A DNA stretch of 38,426 nt from a virus, in IMG/VR virus record IMGVR_UViG_3300022868_000053, positions 1 to 38,426 of that record. One strand, given 5' to 3'. A program made the translations under genes and the position numbers. The first letter of the stretch is position 1, and every line of letters begins with the position of its first letter. Shown piece after piece: positions 24,203 to 29,928 of the stretch. The notes under the pieces were generated by a model. That model made no database searches and was not told where the DNA came from. It was given only the letters and a program-made list of their open reading frames with translations.

Positions 24203-24217
24203 AGCATTAGCAGCAAC

Positions 24218-24245
24218 CCATCAAAAGCACACCACGCGCTTTGAT
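24218..24245. other. Bulged inverted repeat CATCAAA..GC/GCTTTGATG
   Basis: A 9-bp stem with a one-base bulge and a loop of about 8 bases. It could be an operator for the late promoter or part of the leader. Confidence 0.4.
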
Positions 24246-24348
24246 GGAGACAAGGATGCAGCAGCCTGCAAAAACCTGCAATGAGTTTAAATGTAACCCA
24301 GAAACCGCCCCCCCCAAAAACAAATCAAAAAAAAGATTGTTGTTTGGG

Positions 24349-24379
24349 TTGACAATCAACGGTTGACCTGAGATAGTAT
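24349..24379 (+). promoter_or_regulatory. Rightward promoter of the IbrAB-type cassette
   Basis: A perfect -35 TTGACA at 24349-24354, then a 17-base spacer to GATAGT (24372-24377) or a 19-base spacer to TAGTAT (24374-24379). An A-rich tract precedes it. It lies 60-90 bases before the first cassette gene. Confidence 0.5.
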
Positions 24380-24394
24380 CCCCAGATCGAGAGA

Positions 24395-24421
24395 CGGTCT
24401 AGCCGACCGGGCGGAACCCGG
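24395..24421 (+). promoter_or_regulatory. Two overlapping leader hairpins
   Basis: CGGTC/GACCG (24395-24409) and CCGGG/CCCGG (24407-24421) share three bases, so they cannot both form fully. They lie just before AGGAG and the ATG at 24437. A switch or attenuation role is only a possibility. Confidence 0.35.
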
Positions 24422-24436
24422 AACAGGAGACAGACC

Positions 24437-25000
24437 ATGACGACAACTAGCGAGATCATCGACAAAACTGCTACAGCAAAGGTGTGCTGGGATACGCAGG
24501 GTACGTACGGCGCTAAAGGATTTAGCGGGACATTGAGCTGGATGCCCATACATGATGGGCCAATGGCAACTCTTGGTTTTCAGGATCCAGAGGCACCCAT
24601 TATTGGATATCGACCATTGCTTACTATTGCTGACGGAAATGAGGGTTGGAGCGGATTGACTGTACGAGATAATCGTCAGGAGGTCGCAGGTCGTTTGGAC
24701 GATGACACATATTACACTGGCACCATGCGTACAGGAACAGATGCCAAGACGCTTCGGGATCACGGTGTCAAGGTTGTGTTTGCGGGCACCGTCAGCTACC
24801 TCCACGCCCTTGATAAGAACGCACTGTGCACAGACGCACAGCGTCAGTTAGTCATTGAAGCTATATGCATTCGAAAGCAATCTACTGAAGCCAATCCGTG
24901 CGCTCTTTACTCAGCGGGAGCAACACTACAGACGTGGGCGCATGTATCCCGCGATGACTACGAGCGAGACGCCACCAATGCCGCAGCCTACAACCGATGA
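24437..25000 (+). CDS. Cassette protein of unknown function (187 aa)
   Basis: A 187-residue soluble protein (MTTTSEIIDKTATAKVCWDT). It is mixed alpha/beta, with YRPLLTIADGNEGWSGLTVR and DDDTYYTGTMRTGTDAKTLR in the middle and a Cys/Ala-rich end. I recognise no family. AGGAG lies 7 bases before the ATG. It is the first gene of the rightward cassette and overlaps the second (ATGA). The cassette composition, with less GC at third codon positions, differs from the head genes, suggesting a moron acquired as a unit. Confidence 0.7.
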   Translation: MTTTSEIIDKTATAKVCWDTQGTYGAKGFSGTLSWMPIHDGPMATLGFQDPEAPIIGYRPLLTIADGNEGWSGLTVRDNRQEVAGRLDDDTYYTGTMRTGTDAKTLRDHGVKVVFAGTVSYLHALDKNALCTDAQRQLVIEAICIRKQSTEANPCALYSAGATLQTWAHVSRDDYERDATNAAAYNR

Positions 25001-25365
25001 AAGCATCTCTTGCGCTGGAAGCGATTGGCCAGAATTACACGAGGGAAATACGCGACATGGATCGCTACATCGGGACGGCAACAGGGTGCCGCCCCGATCT
25101 GATGCCTTGGCGGTGGGGTGTATGGCAAGTTGGGTTTAAAAAGCCAACAATACTTCATGGAAAATGGGACTACACCAACGCGAATGGCAAAGGTTCACGT
25201 GGAGTTTACGTGCATTACCTCCTTGAGTCTGGGCATCTGTATCAAGTTGCTGAGCCAACATCATGGAAAAGCACCAATCACTATTTCTGCACCGTCAACA
25301 ATGACGGCGATATAATTCAAATGAATCAGGAAGAAGGTTACGAATGGCTTCAAAACAACCGCTAG
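24997..25365 (+). CDS. Cassette protein of unknown function (122 aa)
   Basis: A 122-residue protein translated from an ATGA overlap with the previous gene. It is Trp- and aromatic-rich (MPWRWGVWQVGFKKPTILHG, ATSWKSTNHYF-like later), with a compact beta pattern at the end (HYFCTVNNDGDIIQMNQEEG). No family is recognised. Its 3' end overlaps the PP-loop gene by 22 bases, so the first four cassette genes are tightly coupled and probably work together. Confidence 0.7.
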   Translation: MKASLALEAIGQNYTREIRDMDRYIGTATGCRPDLMPWRWGVWQVGFKKPTILHGKWDYTNANGKGSRGVYVHYLLESGHLYQVAEPTSWKSTNHYFCTVNNDGDIIQMNQEEGYEWLQNNR

Positions 25366-26546
25366 GGATCAACGTTTACACTGCGTGCCGACAGCGTATC
25401 GAGTGGGTGTTTGACAACATCCCACGCATCTACGTCAGTTTTAGCGGAGGGAAGGATTCGACCGTGATGCTGCACATGGTGATGGCCGAAGCAATCAAGC
25501 GCAGGAAAACAGTTGGCGTTCTGTTCGTGGATCTAGAGGCGCAATATGCGCTGACGATGAAGCACATCCAGGATCTGTACGATCGGTATGCAGACCTGAT
25601 TGAGCCGTACTGGGTGTCGTTGCCGCTTAACCTCCGCAACGCTGTGTCTATGTATGAGCCTCAATGGATGTGCTGGGACCCGGACCGCCGTAAGGATTGG
25701 GTAAGGACAGCGCCACCGCTGGCAATCACGGACGAATCCTACTTTCCGTTTTTCCGGCGAGGGATGGAGTTCGAGGAGTTCGTCCCGGCGTTTGGTCACT
25801 GGTTTGGAAACGGAAAACTTACTGCCTGTTTTGTCGGCATCCGTGCGGACGAAAGTCTAAACAGATGGCGTACTGTGGCGTCAAATCGAAAGCAAACACT
25901 GGACGGGTATAAGTGGACAACATGGTGCGGGAGTCATCTCTATAACGCCTACCCGATCTACGATTGGAAGACAGCCGACATCTGGCGCTATCACGCGAAA
26001 CACCCGGATCACGAACACAACGTACTCTATGACCGCATGCACCAGGCCGGGTTGACGCCGCACCAGATGCGGATATGCCAGCCGTACGGTGACGACCAGC
26101 GCAAAGGGCTTTGGCTGTTCCATATAATCGAGCCCCACACCTGGGCCAAGGTTGTAGCTCGCGTGAACGGAGCCAACCAGGGCGCTCTCTACGCTCGAAA
26201 TTCCGGTAACATCCTTGGAAACCAGAAGATAACAAAACCGGAAGGTCACACTTGGAAATCATTTGCAATGCTTCTTCTTGGCAGCATGCCGAATACCTCG
26301 GAAGAGCACTACAAAAACAAAATTGCCGTGTTTCTTAAATGGTACAAAGAACGGGGTTATCCAAACGGGATCCCCGATGTGGGTCCCAATGACACGAAAC
26401 ATCCAAGCTGGAAACGCATCTGCAAAGCACTGTTGAGAAATGATTACTGGTGCAAGGGGTTGTCGTTCTCCCAGCACAAGAGTACGGCGTACGATAAATA
26501 CAGCAAACTGATGAAGCGAAGGAGGACGGAATGGAAACTGATATGA
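25344..26546 (+). CDS. IbrA-like PP-loop (PAPS-reductase-type, DUF3440) protein
   Basis: A 400-residue protein with the PP-loop SFSGGKDST (residues 32-40), which binds ATP and forms an adenylate. GVLFVDLEAQYALTMKH and MYEPQWMCWDPDRRKDWVR, then WTTWCGSHLYNAYPIYDWKTADIW, follow the pattern of IbrA/DUF3440 proteins rather than true PAPS reductases. AAGG lies 6 bases before the ATG. It is followed at once by an IbrB-like gene. In E. coli IbrA and IbrB act as paired regulators of eib genes; their chemistry is not known to me. A nucleotide- or nucleic-acid-modifying role is inference. Confidence 0.82.
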   Translation: MASKQPLGINVYTACRQRIEWVFDNIPRIYVSFSGGKDSTVMLHMVMAEAIKRRKTVGVLFVDLEAQYALTMKHIQDLYDRYADLIEPYWVSLPLNLRNAVSMYEPQWMCWDPDRRKDWVRTAPPLAITDESYFPFFRRGMEFEEFVPAFGHWFGNGKLTACFVGIRADESLNRWRTVASNRKQTLDGYKWTTWCGSHLYNAYPIYDWKTADIWRYHAKHPDHEHNVLYDRMHQAGLTPHQMRICQPYGDDQRKGLWLFHIIEPHTWAKVVARVNGANQGALYARNSGNILGNQKITKPEGHTWKSFAMLLLGSMPNTSEEHYKNKIAVFLKWYKERGYPNGIPDVGPNDTKHPSWKRICKALLRNDYWCKGLSFSQHKSTAYDKYSKLMKRRRTEWKLI

Positions 26547-27046
26547 CTTGGACAGAGCACCATCCGGTGTCGCATGTAAAATGGGTTCCTGTCGACAAAG
26601 TGACAGCAAATGATTACAACCCGAATACTGTAGCTCCGCCGGAAATGAAGCTGCTCGAAATATCAATTGTCCGCGATGGTTTCACGCAACCGATTGTTGT
26701 ATGGGAGACGGATTCAGGATTCGAAGTTGTGGATGGGTTTCATAGACATCTAGTCGGGAAAAAGATTGGAATGACATACCTTCCCGTGGTTGTGATCAAC
26801 TCAGACCGGAGCAAACGGAATGACAGGATCGCCTCGACGATACGGCACAACCGCGCCAGAGGCAAGCATCAGATAGACGGTATGAGCGATATCATACAGG
26901 AGTTATCCAGGCGCAATTGGAACGATGAGAAAATAGCAAAAGAGCTAGGAATGGAATCTGATGAGGTTCTTCGACTAAAGCAAATAACCGGACTTGCTGA
27001 AATGTTTGCAGATCAAGAGTTTAGCGAAGCATGGGAGATCAACTAA
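26531..27046 (+). CDS. IbrB-like ParB/Srx-fold protein
   Basis: A 171-residue protein. Residues 15-90 follow the ParB N-terminal/sulfiredoxin fold: VPVDKVTANDYNPNTVAPPE, then GFTQPIVVW and VVDGFHRHLVGKKIG, with the GFHR box where ParB has the CTP-binding GERR. The C-terminal part is a helix-turn-helix-like region (DIIQELSRRNWNDEKIAKEL, GMESDEVLRLKQI). AAGGAGG lies before the ATG, which overlaps the PP-loop stop by 16 bases. IbrA-IbrB pairing of PP-loop and ParB-fold proteins is known in prophages. Here the pair sits within a five-gene cassette. Confidence 0.82.
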   Translation: METDMTWTEHHPVSHVKWVPVDKVTANDYNPNTVAPPEMKLLEISIVRDGFTQPIVVWETDSGFEVVDGFHRHLVGKKIGMTYLPVVVINSDRSKRNDRIASTIRHNRARGKHQIDGMSDIIQELSRRNWNDEKIAKELGMESDEVLRLKQITGLAEMFADQEFSEAWEIN

Positions 27047-27219
27047 TGCCAGCCCCAGCCAAAAACATTAACGCCGTAAAGTCGCCCTCCGGGGCGGCCG
27101 ACAGCCGCCTCAACATCCGCGTCCCGCAAGCCGACAAGGCACGCTGGGTGCGTGCTGCTCGAGGGCGCAAGCTCACCGAGTGGGTGCTCGACATCCTCAA
27201 CCGGGCAGCGGCCAGCTAA
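27046..27219 (+). CDS. Small ribbon-helix-helix-like protein
   Basis: A 57-residue protein starting at 27046 through a TAATG overlap. SRLNIRVPQADKARWVRAAR and KLTEWVLDILNRA match the strand-helix-helix pattern of CopG/Arc-type DNA-binding proteins. It may autoregulate the cassette from the 24349 promoter. Its stop overlaps the convergent stop of the exported-protein gene, so no terminator lies between the two operons. Confidence 0.7.
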   Translation: MPAPAKNINAVKSPSGAADSRLNIRVPQADKARWVRAARGRKLTEWVLDILNRAAAS

Positions 27220-27575
27220 AAGACAAACGATTTAAAGTCGCGGGTATTGTCGCTACGCTGGGCGTGTATGCGAATCACCTGGATCTTCATTTGAAACGGA
27301 TTGAAGCGCACGCCCTTGCTGTTCGCAAACTCCATCAGCCCGATCGCAATAAATTTCTTACTAGGAAAGAGCTCAACTTCAGAAAAATACCCCGAGCGAA
27401 AAAGACCGTCATTGATAATTATCTTTACGCCCCATAGCGGACCGCTCTCAGTATTCTTGACGTAGACCTTGCCATCCTTCACACGTAAAGCGACGCCAAG
27501 AGTTTCAACCCCTGCTACTGAAACTCCCGAAACACACATCAACAAACATACAGCAACCAGCATTGCCCGTCTCAT
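27216..27575 (-). CDS. Exported small protein co-transcribed with the repressor
   Basis: A 119-residue protein with a signal peptide (MRRAMLVAVCLLMCVSGVSV AG) and a mature region that is mostly beta (GVALRVKDGKVYVKNTESGP, LWGVKIIINDGLF). The ATG at 27575 has GAGG 6 bases upstream. It overlaps the repressor stop, so it would be expressed in the lysogen. Exported proteins made from the repressor operon are often superinfection-exclusion factors. That is a positional inference and no family is recognised. Confidence 0.68.
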   Translation of the reverse strand: MRRAMLVAVCLLMCVSGVSVAGVETLGVALRVKDGKVYVKNTESGPLWGVKIIINDGLFRSGYFSEVELFPSKKFIAIGLMEFANSKGVRFNPFQMKIQVIRIHAQRSDNTRDFKSFVF

Positions 27576-27577
27576 AA

Positions 27578-27976
27578 TCAACCTCTCTTTTTTGTGACGA
27601 GTTCCATTGCAGCCTTCAGCACGTCTTCAGCCTCAACACCCAACTGGTGTGCGATCATCTCAGCAGCCTCCAGCATCGTCAGCTCGCGATTCGCGCTGCG
27701 AGCGTCTGGACACACGCACTCACGCACAGCCATCGGCCCCGAACCAACAACAGCATCCTCAACCCCCGTCATCAGAAAATCAACAGTGCACTTCAGGGCG
27801 TCTGCAAGTTTTTGAAGGAGCACCGGCTTCGCATTTCCATTTGCCGAAAGGATGTTGTAAATCGTTCGCTCAGAAACACAAGCCAGCTTCGCGAGATCCC
27901 GCCGCGTCAGGTGGTTTACGCACATAAGATGATCAATGCGATCGGCTATTTCATGAGTTAGTGAAATTGTCTGCAT
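27578..27976 (-). CDS. HTH (XRE/lambda-repressor-type) phage repressor
   Basis: A 132-residue protein. Residues 23-62 form an XRE helix-turn-helix (LTRRDLAKLACVSERTIYNI LSANGNA), followed by LLQKLADALKCTVDFLM, typical of Cro/C1 repressors. The C-terminus is helical (AAEMIAHQLGVEAEDVLKAA), probably for dimerisation. It is divergent from the early genes, as expected for the Mu c-repressor analogue. The start at 27976 lacks a strong ribosome site; a GTG five codons upstream (27991) is an alternative. It is much shorter than Mu Repc and unrelated in fold type as far as visible. Confidence 0.8.
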   Translation of the reverse strand: MQTISLTHEIADRIDHLMCVNHLTRRDLAKLACVSERTIYNILSANGNAKPVLLQKLADALKCTVDFLMTGVEDAVVGSGPMAVRECVCPDARSANRELTMLEAAEMIAHQLGVEAEDVLKAAMELVTKKRG

Positions 27977-28063
27977 TATTCTATTGACCACTTCCGGTTA
28001 TTGAAGTATATCTGCATTGACGGTTGGTTACACCCATAACCCTTTACATGGGAAGGAGACGCC
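27977..28063. promoter_or_regulatory. Repressor/early control region with operator candidates
   Basis: GGTTA, six bases, TAACC forms an inverted repeat at 28026-28041, and another GGTTA lies at 27996-28000. A rightward -35-like TTGACG is at 28017-28022, with only poor -10 matches. On the minus strand TATACT is a good -10 for the repressor operon (28006-28011). The operators overlap both promoters. Confidence 0.5.
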
Positions 28064-28306
28064 TTGAAAATAGCTAAGTCAACGAAAGATGCGGCACGCA
28101 TCACGCACAACCACACACGCAGAGTGCTGATTAAAACCGCATTGATGCAGCGGCACCTTACCACAAAAGATATGGCCAAAAGGTTACGCTGCACAGCCCC
28201 CATGCTCTCAATGGTCATCAGCGGCCGCAAGCGCTCCAGGCGGATCGAGATGCATCTTTGCCGCGCACTCGGGTTTGTCCGCAGCCAACTGTGGGGTGAC
28301 GCATGA
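28064..28306 (+). CDS. Ner/Cro-like HTH protein, TTG start
   Basis: An 80-residue basic protein. TTG at 28064 is chosen because AAGGAG lies 5 bases upstream. TTKDMAKRLRCTAPMLSMVI SGRKRSRRIEMHLCRALGF is a helix-turn-helix with the DNA-reading helix at TAPMLSMVISG. As first gene of the early operon it corresponds to Mu ner, which represses the early and repressor promoters. It overlaps the next gene (ATGA). Confidence 0.75.
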   Translation: MKIAKSTKDAARITHNHTRRVLIKTALMQRHLTTKDMAKRLRCTAPMLSMVISGRKRSRRIEMHLCRALGFVRSQLWGDA

Positions 28307-28551
28307 GCCGCACACCATCCAACACCGATCTAGTAAAGCTGCTCGCTGCCAAGGGAAAACAGTGGGGAGAGCCCTGCCAGATCGCCGACGCGGCCAGCGT
28401 CTGCAAGTGCTCCCGACAGAAGCTACACGCCTACACCACCGGCCGTCGCCACTTTCCTTATATAGAGCAAAAGCTAGCCGACTTCTTCTCCCTCTCAATC
28501 CCCGATCTCAGAGCAACCCTGAATCTACCAGAAAGGAACATCACGTCATGA
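28303..28551 (+). CDS. Second small HTH-like protein of the early operon
   Basis: An 82-residue protein starting from an ATGA overlap. IADAASVCKCSRQKLHAYTT GRRHFPYIEQKLADFFSLSI resembles a helix-turn-helix followed by a dimerising helix, as in Ner/Nlp-like or Cro-like proteins. Two small HTH genes in tandem suggest a two-step switch. No closer family is claimed. Confidence 0.65.
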   Translation: MSRTPSNTDLVKLLAAKGKQWGEPCQIADAASVCKCSRQKLHAYTTGRRHFPYIEQKLADFFSLSIPDLRATLNLPERNITS

Positions 28552-28986
28552 ATGATCAAGCTTATCGAAATCTTGATCCGGTTGGAATTGCAGCGCTTGA
28601 GAGAGCACTTCAGGAAAGGAAAGACTATTGCCAAGCTCCATGGTATCGAAAGCTACGGATGCTGCCCAGGCGGCGAGCACTCCCGGCCCTGCGTCGCTGG
28701 TGGCGATTACGCCGCGATCTTCTGCCTCGCATAGCAATGCGCTTAAACGTTGACCGTATTGCAGGCGCTCTATCAGGCAAAGACATTCTGACGTATCTGC
28801 ATCCTCACGCAGCTGTCCACGGGAAATTGATTCCGCAGCCTTCCGGGCTGCAACGTCTCGGTATGCTTCTCGGGCGGCCTCCAGCACCGCTGTGTCGTGA
28901 GTGCGCAAAATGGAACGGCGCTTCCGGTCACCCCCCTTGCCGAGAGCTTTTTCAATCATCATGCAGGCCGTGCGCCAGTGATTCAT
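28546..28986 (-). CDS. Possible antisense gene in the early operon
   Basis: A 146-residue frame on the minus strand. AAGGA lies 7 bases before the ATG at 28986, and the product is balanced and helical (VLEAAREAYRDVAARKAAES, CLCLIERLQYGQRLSALLCE). The plus strand also has an open frame from 28548 (MNDQAYRNLDPVGIAALERA), with an ATGA overlap and GAAAGG upstream, but it turns Arg/Trp-rich and runs into the dispersed repeat, so it looks less like a protein. One of the two is probably real. I favour the minus strand weakly. If true, it lies against the direction of all early genes. Confidence 0.45.
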   Translation of the reverse strand: MNHWRTACMMIEKALGKGGDRKRRSILRTHDTAVLEAAREAYRDVAARKAAESISRGQLREDADTSECLCLIERLQYGQRLSALLCEAEDRGVIATSDAGPGVLAAWAASVAFDTMELGNSLSFPEVLSQALQFQPDQDFDKLDHS

Positions 28987-29024
28987 CAGAACATCCTTTC
29001 GATCATCCTCAACTCCAAAAAGCA

Positions 29025-29036
29025 GAGGATATCCTC
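29025..29036. promoter_or_regulatory. Perfect 12-bp palindrome GAGGATATCCTC
   Basis: It lies 39 bases upstream of the antisense frame and 86 bases before the next early gene. It could be an operator. Length 12 makes chance occurrence unlikely but possible. Confidence 0.35.
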
Positions 29037-29040
29037 TCAC

Positions 29041-29070
29041 CTCGGAACTCACAACCCGGAACTCTGAACA
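29041..29070. repeat. Dispersed repeat family B, copy 1
   Basis: CGGAACTCACAACCCGGAAC and following bases: alternating GGAACTC and AACCC units, as in the second copy at 29823-29860. Confidence 0.6.
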
Positions 29071-29121
29071 CAGACCACTCAACCCCTCTCAAAACAACAA
29101 CCAACCCAGGAGGAACGCCAC

Positions 29122-29370
29122 ATGCCACACACCACCACGCCAGCCCCAAGAATTCTAACTGTGCCTGATCTGCCACACGCAATCGTGACTGGTCAAAGCC
29201 AGGCCGGATGGGACGCCAGCAATACACGCTGGCACAGAACTGAAGCAGACCGCCGCGCCGCAAAGGGCGACCACGTCTTTATCCGCAAGAACGGCGGCGG
29301 CCGCATCCACCTCGCCATCGGGATCCCACGCCCCACCGATGACATCATCTATATGCCGGAGGTGTTCTGA
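29122..29370 (+). CDS. Early protein of unknown function (82 aa)
   Basis: An 82-residue protein (MPHTTTPAPRILTVPDLPHA) with AGGAGG before the ATG. The middle (GWDASNTRWHRTEADRRAAK) and the end (NGGGRIHLAIGIPRPTDDII) look like a compact beta fold. No family is recognised. It lies in the pre-transposase block, where Mu-like phages carry small accessory genes. Confidence 0.65.
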   Translation: MPHTTTPAPRILTVPDLPHAIVTGQSQAGWDASNTRWHRTEADRRAAKGDHVFIRKNGGGRIHLAIGIPRPTDDIIYMPEVF

Positions 29371-29371
29371 G

Positions 29372-29710
29372 ATGGATATTCAAACATTCATCGACGAAGT
29401 CCACTTGCTCTCCATTGCCATGGCGCGCCCTTCGGTGGCCGTTGCCGTGCGCGGCATCTGCAACCGCCACGACCTCGAGCACTCCCCGCTCTCCCTCTCG
29501 GCCATACGCCGCCGCCTGGAGAAACAGCAGACGCTCACGATCGACGGAGACCTGATCTTTCTGATCCCGCACCAGTCTCTTTGCCAGGTGGCCATCCGTA
29601 TGGCAGCGCAGAGAGATGCAGCCCGCACCGCTGCAACCGAGGCCGCACGGGATCGCGATCAGCTCTATAGCGAACTTGCAGCCATCAAGAAAGAAGAGGT
29701 GGCGGCATGA
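29372..29710 (+). CDS. Early protein of unknown function (112 aa)
   Basis: A 112-residue protein starting at 29372 with GGAGG upstream. The N-terminal 60 residues (MDIQTFIDEVHLLSIAMARP, LSLSAIRRRLEKQQTLTIDG) may form a winged-helix-like fold, followed by a long Ala-rich helix (AAQRDAARTAATEAARDRDQ). No family is recognised. It overlaps the next small gene (ATGA). Confidence 0.65.
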   Translation: MDIQTFIDEVHLLSIAMARPSVAVAVRGICNRHDLEHSPLSLSAIRRRLEKQQTLTIDGDLIFLIPHQSLCQVAIRMAAQRDAARTAATEAARDRDQLYSELAAIKKEEVAA

Positions 29711-29865
29711 TCTATGTCATCGCATGCATCGCAGTGCTTCTGCTCGTGGCTTTCATTTGCACCGTGGTGGCAGCTCTGTATTTGGCGGTCGTACTCACCG
29801 AAGAGCAAATCGAGAACATTGACCAGAACCCAGAACCCGGAACTCAGAACCCAGAACTCACATAA
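29707..29865 (+). CDS. Tiny membrane protein whose tail is a dispersed repeat
   Basis: A 52-residue protein with one membrane segment (VIACIAVLLLVAFICTVVAA, residues 4-23, then LYLAVVL). It starts from an ATGA overlap. The last 13 residues (QNPEPGTQNPELT) are encoded by dispersed repeat family B at 29823-29860, which also supplies the stop. It sits just before the transposase gene. The function is unknown. Confidence 0.6.
   Translation: MIYVIACIAVLLLVAFICTVVAALYLAVVLTEEQIENIDQNPEPGTQNPELT
29823..29860. repeat. Dispersed repeat family B, copy 2
   Basis: Tandem AGAACCC and GGAACTC units, 38 bases, encoding the end of the tiny membrane protein. Similar to 29041-29070. Confidence 0.7.
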
Positions 29866-29928
29866 TGGACGCGCACCGGCAGCCACCATTTGGAGGCCGG
29901 GCGCAGAAATGAAAGGAAGGCAACAGTA

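Larger units (their letters stand above)
24152..24436. other. Divergent gap between the late operon and the IbrAB cassette
   Basis: This 285-base non-coding gap holds the late operon's 5' leader and the upstream region of the rightward cassette. It includes two hairpins, an A-rich tract (24316-24335), a good rightward promoter and a structured leader. I did not find an obvious sigma-70 promoter reading left, which would fit activator-dependent late transcription. Confidence 0.6.

Noticed and set aside
28548-29168. Plus-strand frame with ATGA overlap after the second HTH gene
   Set aside because: The first 40 residues look plausible, but it becomes Arg/Trp-rich and runs through a dispersed repeat. 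The minus frame has a better composition. Kept only as an alternative.
29865-29912. A 15-residue frame (MDAHRQPPFGGRAQK) before the transposase
   Set aside because: It starts from a TAATG overlap but is too short and has no conserved look. Probably chance.
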